A stretch of DNA of 64,000 nt from Wolfiporia cocos. Taxonomy: Eukaryota; Basidiomycota; Agaricomycetes; Polyporales; Phaeolaceae. Below, one piece after another: positions 54,183 through 64,000 of this stretch (the stretch's first letter is position 1; every line of letters starts with the position of its first letter). The stretch spans positions 2,790,001 to 2,854,000 of the forward strand of contig JACCLO010000012.1 in NCBI GenBank assembly GCA_029448655.1, given 5' to 3'. The notes under the pieces are model-generated. The model saw nothing but the letters and a program-made list of their open reading frames with translations, did no database searches and was not told where the DNA came from. Both the position numbers and the translations under genes were made by a program.

Positions 54183-57100
54183 CTAGGAATGGTGGCCATC
54201 CTTCCCTTTAGATCTAAGTCGGCGAGGTGATGGGGACCTTGCAGTGTCCGATCTGGTAGCATGCTTGACACGCCTGTGGGTTGCCTGCCGTTTCGGTGCT
54301 GGCTCGACTTCACCTTTCATCCGCATCACATCCCTCTGATGTTTGGCCCCAAGTTGTGCTGTAGATATGCTGCCTCCTTCCCCTCCACCCGAGCCTTCTT
54401 CCTGAGCATCACCATCTCCAGATCCATCTCCAACCCTACCTGCCCCCTCAACAACCTCTGCCCTAGCATCTGTGACATCTCCTTCAACTTCTACAATGCC
54501 CTCAACATCTGTGTGAGCCCTGGTGTCAGTGGTCACCAAGGCCCCTACCATTCCAGTTGCATCTGAATTCTGTTCAATGACCTGACCTCTGCCCTCATCA
54601 TCAGATGAGAAATCCCACAGGGATTGGAACTCTGGATTCTGCCACAATGGGGCCAGAACAGACTTCCCATCAAGCAATCTGATCATGACAGACACCAGCA
54701 TGTCCAAAGCTCCAATGGAAATGCCTTCGGGGTTAGAATCCATCGTAATCTGGCTGTCGATGAGGTATTGAGGCGCCCCTTCCTTAGGGACATCTGGCTC
54801 GACCCAAACAAATTGAGCATCCTCCATCTCCCGGTAGAGGATGCCGATTGTCAATATGATGCGCTGGATCAATGCCTTGTCAGAAGTCAACTTGCATTCA
54901 TCGTCCTTCATGGGCTGATCATGTCGAAGCCAGTAGGCAACTTCGTCAAGTCCAGAGGGACCATGAATGTCAGCCCTTCTGTGATGCTCCCAGGTCCAGG
55001 ATGCCCAATGAGGACCATCTTCATCTTTGCTGAAAAGTACCTGGCTTCCCTGAACACCAAGGGTCAGTGGTGGGAGACAATCAAGGAGGACATTCATACG
55101 ATGAGCTCGGAGCACTTCACCACCATGGTCTTGTATGATTCCCCAGTGCCAAGAGCAAGGAGATAGTTTTGTTGGCGGGTTGGACTCATGAGAGCCCACA
55201 CTGGAGGGAGATGACGGATATTTTCGGGATTGTCGCTTTGGTCGGTGGCACCCCAATTGTCGACCCAGTCAGTGATGGTGATGCGTGCACGACCTTTTCC
55301 CTTTCCTGACAATGTGAGAGGCTCAGATTGTGTCCATTGGTGAGGACGATTCATGGCCATGTTGGGGTCACTGTCACTTGAGGCATTGACATCTTCGTTG
55401 GACTTGTCTTGGCCACCGCGATCTTCCCCCCGACCTCCGCGACCTCCGCGACCTCCGCGACCTCCGCGACCTCCGCGACCTCCGCGACCTCCGCGACCTC
55501 CGCGACCTCCGCGACCTCCGCGACCTCCGCGACCTCCGCGACCTCCGCGACCTCCGCGACCTCCGCGACCTCCGCGACCTCCGCGACCTCCGCGACCTCC
55601 GCGACCTCCACGACTGCTGCGGCCACGAGTTTTGCGACCTACTTCATTTTTGGCAAGGCCACCGTCCATCTGCTCATCATCATTTTCACTCCTTCTCAGT
55701 GCCTGTGTCCCACTGACAGAAGGTCCTCCAGCTGCCATGCTGCTTCCAGGTCCAGCCTCATCAATCTCGACATATTCTTTGGTCTGGGGCTTCTTTGCTG
55801 GGGGCACACTACTCGGTAGGTTCCTGTAGATGGCATTGCGGAGCTCATGCTTCGGATTGTTCCTGTAGGCGGTTGTGTATTTCTTGAATCGGAAGAGGAC
55901 CGCACCGCTCCTGCCACTCTTGGCATCCTCCCAGTGCTGTAGGATGGCAATGCAGTCCTCCTTTCTCATGTGATGTGGCTCGGCAAGGGAAATACCGTGA
56001 GGCATCATGGCATCGTCAAAGAAGCTCTCAGGCTCACTTGCCATCAAGCCCCAGGGACAGGCACGGTCAGATGCTCCACAGGCCAGCTCTATTTGCAGCT
56101 CAGCAATCTAATTATAACTTTATGAGGAGGACCCACTCACGGTAATGTCTGTTAAGGAACAATCTGATAATTTGCCGCATTCTAGCTAGACGGAGCCGCT
56201 TTCTTGGATTATACGGAGGCAAGATTGGCAATCCCTCATCGTCCATGGGCAAGGAAAACTTCCTGTCATCATCCGAGTCTCCTGAGTCATCTTCCTCATC
56301 AGATCCTTGGGACGTCTTCTTGTCGAGAATCACCTCATGACTGTATGCCTTCCATTGCCCCCACAGGTCATTCTCCCACTCGGCCCTGTCTTTAAATGAA
56401 GGGGCCGAGTCAAAGGCATCATTAAAGTCATGACTGCCAAGGAATGAGCTCTGGGGTGACCCTAGTGATTTTAAACTCACAGCTCAACATAGGCTTGGTT
56501 GTCCTTGGGGTATGCCGTCAACACGAGCGTTCGGACACCAAGCTCAGTTGCCATTTGGTCTGCGAACGCCTTGCACCAACTATGCATCTTCCTATTTACT
56601 TTGCTATGGAAGATTGTCAGTCATGATGAATGGAAATGGGGCAGCCACGTGAGTTGCGGTTGCAGCACTCGCGAGAGTCGCAGCCGAGAAGGTCGCGATC
56701 GCGAGAGTCGCGAGAGTCGCAAAGGTCGTGGGAGTCGCGGTCGCGGAGGCCGCGGAGGCCGCGAGTGTCGCGAGTGTCGCGGAGGTCGCGGTCACAGAAA
56801 CATGCAGCTACTCACTTTGGCTGTACAGCTGCCATTGTCCCTTCACGACTCTTAACCTGTCCCTCAAACTCCTCTTGCTGCTCCTTCGTCAGCTCACCCC
56901 AAAGCTCCGTTCCCGCCCTGCCCCAGAAAACAACCTGATCCTTGGTTTCCTCGTTCGACTCTGCCATGAGCTTCGCCTGTCGAACCTTCACCTCGTCTGG
57001 ATGCTCCTTGGCCCACAGTCTCCACATTGAAAGCTTCTTGCCAATTTGGACTTCCTCTTTTGATGACTGGCCTCCGATTGCTTTTGAATGGTTCCTCAGC

Positions 57101-57363
57101 CATTCCCTCACTTTCTGTGGCCGAGCATAAGGCTGTAATGCTTCACATGCAGGAGACCCACTCACCGCTGCTAATACTGAGTCCTCCACCTCTGCCAGGT
57201 CCTCAAACTTGCTTTTTAGCTCCTGAGTGAGGGAGTTTGAGATTTCCGTTCTTTCCACCGAATATGTTGCCGCTTGCTGATAGTCGTGCAGCTTGGTCGC
57301 GACCACCGCTTTTTGTGCCTCTGTTAGAGGCGGCGCAGAGCTCGCTTTGTCGTGCTTTGCCAT
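54183..57363 (-). CDS. Gene C, right-arm copy (longer RGG box)
   Basis: Predicted exons 57363-56816, 56603-56481, 56433-56141, 56088-55121 and 55049-54183 give 932 codons, 27 more than the left copy, all within the RGG repeat (55430-55612). Outside the repeat, the two proteins appear identical. It is divergent from TET/JBP, with 529 bp between the starts. See the left copy for domains. The family is unnamed, and association with the transposon is inferred from position and duplication. Confidence 0.75.
55430..55612. repeat. 9-bp TCCGCGACC minisatellite (RGG box) in right-arm gene C
   Basis: About twenty perfect 9-bp units, against about eleven in the left arm. Confidence 0.95.
56660..56800. 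repeat. GGTCGCG minisatellite in right-arm gene C intron 1
   Basis: Lies in the intron 56815-56604 and mirrors 40075-40205. Confidence 0.85.
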
Positions 57364-57892
57364 TGTATTACAGGAATGTAGCAGGGCAAGGAGAATGCAG
57401 GAGGATCACAAGCAGATCACAGGCAGCTGTAAATTGAGAGCAGGGCAGAGGCGACAACAGCTAACAGACTCCCCAACTCGGCCAGAGGCACCGGAGCACA
57501 TGGGCATTATCTGTAAACCAATGAGATTGCCCTGATAGTCCCGGGCCGACTTGTGGCGCTAACCGTATGGAGTGCGATCGGAGATTCGACTCGGCGGCTA
57601 ATCCGAAATGGGCAATACAATGCTGTTTCAGGCTGGCGCTACCGGTGCTCTGGTGCGCGCTAACCGCATTCGGCCCAGATCGAGATTAGTGCACATTGTA
57701 GACACTGTGCACCACATTTGTGGACGGAACGCGCGAGAGTGCGAGAGAGCATTGGTGTGCATGGCAGCAGCGTGTTTGCAATGCGCACCGCTGCCTCTCT
57801 CCGCGACCTCCGCGACCCCTTCCACCCGCGACCTCCGCGACCTCCGCGACCTCTGCAACCCTGCTGCTTTTCCACTGAATTAATATCCAATC
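57364..57892. promoter_or_regulatory. Divergent intergenic region of gene C and TET/JBP, right arm
   Basis: Mirror of 38974-39502. The CCTCCGCGA minisatellite is at about 57800-57865, next to the TET/JBP start. Confidence 0.6.
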
Positions 57893-59224
57893 ATGAGCTC
57901 ATCACCTGTCACTGGACTTGAGTTGGAGGCTCTGTGTGCATCATATTTCCAATCACTTTTTGTCTATTTCACTCGGTGCATCCGGGGCGAACATCCGGCC
58001 ATCCCACATGTTCCAGCGTCACTCTACATGTCCTGTGCGCTGGTGGTAGAGTGCACCAGCATTGCAGAGAAGTTGGCATTGGCATTTTCCAACAAAGGTG
58101 TGTGACCATCCTTCACTCCTAGCATTTTAGCTGCTGTAACCCTGCTGGTGTGGACCTCATAGTGTCTGTACCCTGGGACATTGACAGGTACACAGACATG
58201 CTTGGGAGCAAGCCAAGTGGTACCAATGATATGTTGGAGCTTCGGCTTGAAAGGAAGTGGGGTCCTGTGCAGCAGGGACCCCCGCTTGAGATTTCTCGTC
58301 CGTCCATCATTATGGATGAGCACAAGAAGATCCTCGCATGGTGCTTGCCATTTGTGCTCTCAGAGAGGCGTCAGGTATGTGTGCATGTAGAAATGTGTTG
58401 ACAAACACTAAATCTCCCTCACAGATATTGATGAAGGCTGCAACAATACATCTCAACCAGCAGCTCAAATTTAAGAAGACCCCAGATGATAGTGCAGAAG
58501 AGCCGTCAAGGAGCACAAGTTGGAGAACAGACAGACGGTATTTCAGAGAATGGAGCCAGCTCGAGCTTAATTCCGGTGTTGTCAACCTCTCCCCTGGGTG
58601 GCACCACCAAGGACATGAAGTAAGTCCTCTTGATGCTTACACCTGCTCTCCTCAATCAACTGTCCACATCAGGGACTGGATGATCCAATCTACATCTCTG
58701 CCAGCCTCAGAGACAAGAACAAGCAGGCAGGCGATGAGTGGCTCCGCGACATACAAGAGTCGTCCGCCATTCTCTCCGGAATGATGGCGGTCATGCACCC
58801 TGACCTGCATGCGGCGGGGCAGGAGTGCATGAGACGACTTGCACAGAATGGGGAGCTGAAGGATACCTTAAAACGGTGGGCTTCCATATTCAATGGGGCA
58901 CAGATCATAAGCAATCGTGTCACCCCGGCTCACCGCGACTCGAAAAGTCGCATGCAATGGTACGATCTGCTTGCCAGCATCGGTTCCTACCACAATGCGT
59001 CCCTCGACCTACATGGAGCCAACATTTCAATCAAAGATGGACCTGGAACTGTGATTGCCCTCTGTGGCACAGCAGTGCGACATTCATTGATGAAGTATGA
59101 AGGTGACAGGTTATGTTATGCTTACTTCATGAGGGACAGTGTGCATGCTAGCATGCATGTGGAGGCGGCCGGCTGGTGCAAGACGGACCATGTGGAGGCA
59201 CTTTTGATGTTGCAGGGGCTGTGA
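57893..59224 (+). CDS. TET/JBP-family 2-oxoglutarate/Fe(II) dioxygenase, right-arm copy
   Basis: Predicted exons 57893-58097, 58163-58374, 58425-58619 and 58673-59224 give 387 codons. Candidate catalytic residues are His291 and Asp293 in HRDSKSR, distal His341 in TAVRHSL and Arg350 in EGDRLCYAYFMRD. The DDPIYISASLRDKN and GMMAVMHPDLHAAG blocks before the core resemble what I recall of agaricomycete TET/JBP proteins. The expected reaction is stepwise oxidation of 5-methylcytosine or thymine in DNA, using Fe(II), oxygen and 2-oxoglutarate, in the nucleus. No separate DNA-binding domain is seen. Being convergent with the complete KDZ gene, it is the better candidate for the active copy. Confidence 0.87.
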
Positions 59225-59560
59225 AGGTCGCAGAGGGAGGTCACGGAGATCGCGGAGGTCGCGAAATGAGGCCGCGAGGATCGCGAAGGTTGCGGTCGCG
59301 AAGGTTGCGGTGGCCGCGGTGGTCGCGGTGGTCGCGGTGGTCGCGGAAGGAGGTCGCGGTGGTCGCGAGGGTCGCGAAACAAGGTCGCGAGGGTCGCGAA
59401 ACAAGGTCGCGAGGGTCACGGGTGGCAGTCGCGGGGCTGCAGCAGTCGCGGTGGCCGCGGTGGTCGCGGTGGTCGCGGTGGTCGCGGAAGGAGGTCGCGG
59501 TGGTCGCGAGGGTCGTGAAACAGGGTCGTGAGGGTCGCGGGCGGCAGTCGCGGGGGTCAT
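59225..59560. repeat. GGTCGCG minisatellite between TET/JBP and KDZ, right arm
   Basis: Starts directly at the TET/JBP stop codon, so it would form the 3' UTR. Mirror of 37306-37641, same length. The remaining 59561-59826 holds nothing recognised. Confidence 0.9.
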
Positions 59561-59826
59561 GGAGATCCATGGTGATATCTCTGTGGCTGCGATGCAGGTC
59601 ATTCTAGTAGCAGTAGAGGTTGATATGGTGCCTATGTATACAGAACTGTTCTCCTTATGTACATGTCCTGACCAAGGCTTCTTTATGTTATGCGAATTGA
59701 GATTGAAAGCCACATCTGCTTTGGTTGAAGCTGAGACCTTGTTTCATGATCCCTGGTTCTCAGACTCATTTTGGATGTATTTTCCGGTGCTCATATACAA
59801 GTGAAACTCCTCATGGCTTTTCCTAT

Positions 59827-62800
59827 TTATGTGTGGCCCTTGAATGTGCTAGCTGCAGACTGAGCCATCTCTACCCACATTGCCTGCTGTTGAAAAGCAT
59901 ATGCCTCTGCTCCTCGTTGGGCTGTTCCATCTGCTATCTCCTGCCAATCCCTCGCCCTCTTCTCAAAATATCTCACCGTCCAATTCATCTCTGCCAGCAC
60001 GATGGCATGCTCCTCTTTCCATCTATCATTTCTTGCCTTGGTCCTTAGCCAGTTCACTCGTTGCACTTTCAGCTCACATCAATAGGTGGACGTGCTGACC
60101 AGGACAGCTTGGAGACTCACATTCAGCCAACCAGTCAGACTGGCTGGTGTCCCCTGCCACATCCACCGCCCAGATCCAGGACATGGGCTGGTTGTGCATG
60201 CCCTGGACTGTGTTGTCCATTATGTGAGTGATTGCCTTGAGGTCTTGTGGCTTGAGAACCTTGTACTTTGCCAGTATATCCCCGTTGGCCCCGAGCCATT
60301 CCATTGCCCGTCTTGCCTGTGTATAGACCCGTGCGTGTCGAGCCACCATCTTGGCCACCACCTGCACTTTGCCCCATGCCCGTGTCTTTGTTTGCTGGCT
60401 GTTGGATGGCCTCACTCTGTTCCGGAACAGGAATGACTTGTGTCCGATCGCCACTCGGATCTCATGCAGGGCATCATTGGCCTGTCCTTGCCGTAGCTGT
60501 AGCTCCACCTCAGCGATGTGCCCCCATCCTCTTCTCTCGATTGCTGATGCCCCGAGCTGTGAAGGTAATGAAAGGCACGACTCCTCTGGCTTGGCTTCTA
60601 CCTCTTCATCACCGTCCTCACCTTCCTCACCATCTACCAATTCTGCATCCAGCTCATCATCTTCTTCTTCATCCATCCAATCATCGCCCCTGTACATATC
60701 GCGGCCCCCATCTTCCTCATCTATTCCAGGAAGGACTCCAAGGGCCTTGGCCTCGAATGCCTCTATTTGACGTTGTAGAACCTGTCGCTTTTCTTCAAGT
60801 TTCAACCGGTCCGACAGCATGCGCTTCCCTTGCAACCGCCTTGACACCTCACAAAGCTCCAGCCTGTCAAGTGTCATCCAAGGCAAGAGCCATCCAACAT
60901 GAAAACCCACTGCTTCTCCTGTGCCTTCATTCCCATTGAAAGCCATGCAGTGACACCTCGCCCTTTTTTCCCTTGGGACTCCTCCTTCATCATCTTCAGC
61001 TGGATGGCCTGCCTGGTTGGAGCTGGAAGCAACCAAGTGTTCACACCACGGACAGCATAGAAGTGATCGACCGCTCACCCTTGTCAAACTGAACATTGTA
61101 AATGTCCATGGCAGAAATTTCTTGGTGCCGTCGTGTCTGTGCATTTTCTGCAGCAGATCTCCACTCCGCGAGCTTTGTGTCGCTTGCTGTAGTCTCCAGG
61201 TCGTTGAGCTCATTTGTGCTGCTGATGACCCCGTCAACGGCTTTCTTCCACTTCCGGGCCAATGAGGGCACTGCACAGCCATATGATGAGACGGTCACGG
61301 TGGATGTCAACAGGCTCTACCCACCCAGCCCAGTCATCTTCTTCCAGTTCGAGTCGTTCATGTGGTCGTCAATGACCTCCCTACGGTGAGCTGTGCTCAT
61401 GCCTCTTGTACTTCCTGAAATGTTATTGAGAGGAGCCCACAAGGTCTCGATGACCTCCCCATCCAACTGTCCGGCACCTTCCATGAATGCAGGGGAATAT
61501 CTGGGATAACACTCGGACTGATGTCCATGAACATGAAACTGCCCAATCCCTCCCTGTATCTGGAGGCCATCTGGAATGCTCAAGTACGGATTGTCACGGA
61601 AACGGTCTTGAAGATGGACCCGATACTGGCACATAATGTCATACATCAGCAGCACCTTCCGCATACCTTTCATGGATGTCGCAGCCTGGATGAGCACATA
61701 ATCCATGTTCATCTGTCTGGAACTGGGGTTTGTGACAGCTCTGATGGTTGGGAAATAGCTCACCGTTCCCCCTTCTGAAAGTCAACAACCGAGTGAGGAA
61801 AGAAGCATCCGTGACGGCCACAAGCAGCAGCCCCAATTCCAGTTGCTTCCAGATTGTGCCTGTCTGCATTGGCCTGATTTACAGCACGATGATCGTGGCA
61901 CGTTGACCTCTGAGAACAATTGTCAGCATGCCCAATACCACGAGAGGCAACAACAGCTGCAACGACAACCACCGCGACCATCGCGACCACCGCGACCATC
62001 GCGACCACCGCGACCATCGCGACCACCGCGACCATCGCGACCACCGCGACCATCGCGACCACCGCGACCACAACCTCCGCGGCATTCGCGACCTCCACGA
62101 CCGCGACCACCGCGACCACCACGACCATCGCGACTGCCACAACCTCTGCAGCCTCAGCAGCCAGCGGCTGCAACCACCTCATCCTCACTCTGTGCAATCT
62201 CCACAGCTGCCATAACAGTACTCCCTGCTCCCAAAGCACAACTCGAATCTCCCTGCCTAGGTGCTCCCAATGCCCTTTGTCGACCATGAAATGCCCCTTT
62301 CCCCATGATCTCTATCTGGCATGTGAGATCGCTTCACCTGTTTGCTCTCCTTGGCCGCTGCCAAATGAATCTTGTATCTCGCCTCTGCTACCATGAACCC
62401 ATGCCCATCTCCCAGCCACACATCATCGTCTGGCCGCCTTGTTCTTAGGTGCTCTGCAGTAAAGTTACCGTCCATCACCATGCTTCTGCTGTACTTCCAT
62501 CTGGAGCACCTCAGAGGTTTGACCTTCAAAAATAGGGGTTACGCACTGGTCTGTATCCTGCTCCCATTCATCTTGTAGATTGACCCCAGGCTGTGGACAG
62601 GCTGCACAGAAGATTGCCAGATCTCCCGAGCCAACCTTCCGTCCAAGGTCATGTCCAAATCCATGCCACTTCCGGTACTTTAGATTCCTCCACTGTCGTG
62701 ATACCCTCAGCAGCTCCCGGTACCTATCCTGTAATCCAATTGTCATCTCCACCTAGAATGCTGGTATTATTTGATTTACGTACCGGTACCCGCTGTGGGA

Positions 62801-63929
62801 AAGCATTGTCCGTCACCTGACGGAGCCGGCTGTAGTAGCTCATGGCAGACGTCTTGCATTCTTTGTTCGTCAATAGATAGTCATCAAGCACCCGGAATGT
62901 GAAGGCGGTCTGTGGCTGCAGTGTACTCGCCGGATACAGTCCCATTGCAAGCAGCTGCTGGTCACGTGGTGGGCAGTTTTCACATCCACACCAGTTGACA
63001 TCCAGATGGTGAATGCCCGTCATATCCACGACCGTCAACATGCTGCCGTTCCGACCGGTGCCTCGGAATGGGCTTGATTCTGTGCGCAAGGTGTACTCCT
63101 CCCTCTCCGCCTCAGCCCCCTGGTCGTCGTCGTCGTCGTCCTCCTCCTCCCCCTCCTTCTCCATTTCCATCAGAGTTTCACCAGAAATGTGATATGGACA
63201 CCGCCTTCCAGCATGCCCCAGCTCAAGCTTGATCCCAACCTCGTGTAGTGAGGAGCGAACAAAAAAGCGACCGCCCCACTTTTGGACTCGATGGAACGGA
63301 TGCTGCAGATGCACTAGCTGACAGCAGTCGATGCATGTCACCGGTCGACCAAAGCATTCTAGACATTGCCAATCGCCCTGCCGTGTGCCACACTTTGAGC
63401 ATATCCTTGGGTCTGGTGGAGCATCAGAGTCGAGTAGTATAGCCAGGTATGCATCCCGATGGGGCAGCCAATCCCGTAGGAAATCATTCTGAGTCTAAAA
63501 TGATTCCAAACATTAATTACAGCCTGAATAATGGATGCTGTCATGACCGCAACCTCTGCAACCTCTACAACTGTGACCATCGCGACCACCGCGACCACCG
63601 CGACCACCGCGACCGCAACCACCGCGACCGCGACCTCCATGGCTGCAACTTCCTCCACCTCAACATAGTGGATACCGCACCTTACACTGTTGTCTCCGCA
63701 CACTCTCCGAGACAGGCAGAAAGTCCATTCCTCCTCCACAATCCTCAACAACATTGCTGCTGACCTTGCCAGGTGACTTTGATGGAGAGGACTTCCTTGG
63801 GCCTTCAGGTGGCCTGTTCCGTTCTTTTGGAATAGGAATATAAGTTATTCCATGAAAGTTGCGTCGCTCCTTCCGCACAACATGTACCACCTTCTCCTTG
63901 GGGATAATAACGCGCCCCTTTGGTCCCAT
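59827..63929 (-). CDS. KDZ transposase with CxC2 cysteine cluster, complete right-arm copy
   Basis: Predicted exons 63929-63681, 63494-62784, 62728-62547, 62500-62338, 61909-61764, 61716-61325, 61270-61079, 61022-60911, 60863-60121 and 60065-59827 join in frame to 1,042 residues. The N-terminus MGPKG is basic. The CxC2 zinc-binding-like cluster lies about residues 115-190 (CSKCG, CLEC, CIDCC, HPFH, LGHAGRRCP), followed by an Asp/Glu run. The KDZ core (about 260-640) carries CKTSAMSYYSRL, ACPQPGVN, DGNF, HRAVNQAN, HGCFFPHSVVDFQKGE, YDIMCQY and HVHGHQ. A charged coiled-coil-like C-terminal region follows. It should excise and integrate the element as DNA. Intron 4 (428 bp) and intron 1 are enlarged by minisatellites. 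Confidence 0.92.
61967..62140. repeat. 18-bp CGCGACC minisatellite in KDZ intron 4, right arm
   Basis: The same alternating CCACCGCGA/CCATCGCGA units as the left arm, but 141 bp shorter in total. Confidence 0.93.
63545..63640. repeat. CGCGACC minisatellite in KDZ intron 1, right arm
   Basis: Within the intron 63680-63495; mirror of 14594-14690. Confidence 0.85.
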
Positions 63930-64000
63930 CTTTGCTCCACAGCAAAGAAGAGTGCAGCACCCGGTGATGCTCAGAAGCAATGGGAAGCAACAATGGGAAG

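Larger units (their letters stand above)
51953..64000 (-). repeat. Right arm of the giant inverted repeat
   Basis: Reverse complement of 44832 back to 33773 and then 15281 back to 14234, without retrotransposons. It contains truncated gene E, gene C, TET/JBP and KDZ in mirror order and runs off the window. It differs from the left arm by minisatellite length (-141 bp at KDZ intron 4, +81 bp in the gene C RGG box) and scattered, mostly CpG, substitutions. Confidence 0.93.

Noticed and set aside
14234..64000. The palindrome as a simple assembly duplication
   Set aside because: The arms differ by an 18.5-kb insertion, two array-length changes and many substitutions, which a copied contig would not show. 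It cannot be excluded fully without reads.

Overview
This window comes from a filamentous basidiomycete, most likely a mushroom-forming agaricomycete. The evidence is short GT-AG introns (about 45-65 bp), a Kyakuja-Dileera-Zisupton (KDZ) transposase with its N-terminal CxC2 cysteine cluster, a companion TET/JBP-type 2-oxoglutarate dioxygenase gene, and chromodomain Ty3/gypsy retrotransposons. I saw no conventional housekeeping gene. Nearly the whole window is mobile DNA. Species cannot be named from the sequence alone.

Layout. 1-1686: a GC-rich minisatellite and unrecognised ORFs. 1687-12216: a nearly intact Ty3/gypsy element (family A, copy A1, minus strand) inserted in a CGCGACC-type minisatellite and itself carrying a solo LTR of another family. 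12217-14300: a minisatellite-bounded duplication and a hypothetical gene. 14305-15281 and 33773-37039: a KDZ transposase gene split by a family B Ty3/gypsy element (15282-33767), whose 3' LTR is in turn split by a second family A copy (A2, 23360-33375). 37642-38973: a TET/JBP gene. 39503-42602: an uncharacterised five-exon gene (here 'gene C'). 44539-47446 and 47798-49147: a divergent pair ('gene E', with a cysteine-cluster motif; 'gene F', with a four-fold repeated motif). 50180-50690: a second copy of the minisatellite at the window start, in inverted orientation. 51185-51952: an LTR-like fragment. 51953-64000: a large inverted copy of the left-hand block: truncated gene E, gene C, TET/JBP, and an uninterrupted KDZ transposase.

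The dominant structure is an imperfect palindrome. Arms of at least 12 kb (14234-15281 plus 33773-44832 against 51953-64000) flank a 7.1 kb spacer. The right arm preserves the empty site for the family B insertion and a complete 10-exon KDZ gene (1,042 codons predicted by splicing) convergent with a four-exon TET/JBP gene (387 codons). The KDZ-TET pairing is a known fungal arrangement, in which the transposon is thought to carry its own cytosine-modifying enzyme.

The least expected signal is a family of CpG-dense minisatellites sharing the core GGTCGCG/CGCGACC. It recurs at nearly every gene and intergenic gap of the KDZ block: in introns, exons and spacers. Many of the differences I could find between the two arms outside these arrays are CpG-to-TpG/CpA transitions, as expected if the DNA is cytosine-methylated. 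Both gypsy families also carry a dUTPase domain, at different places in Pol, plus extra ORFs.
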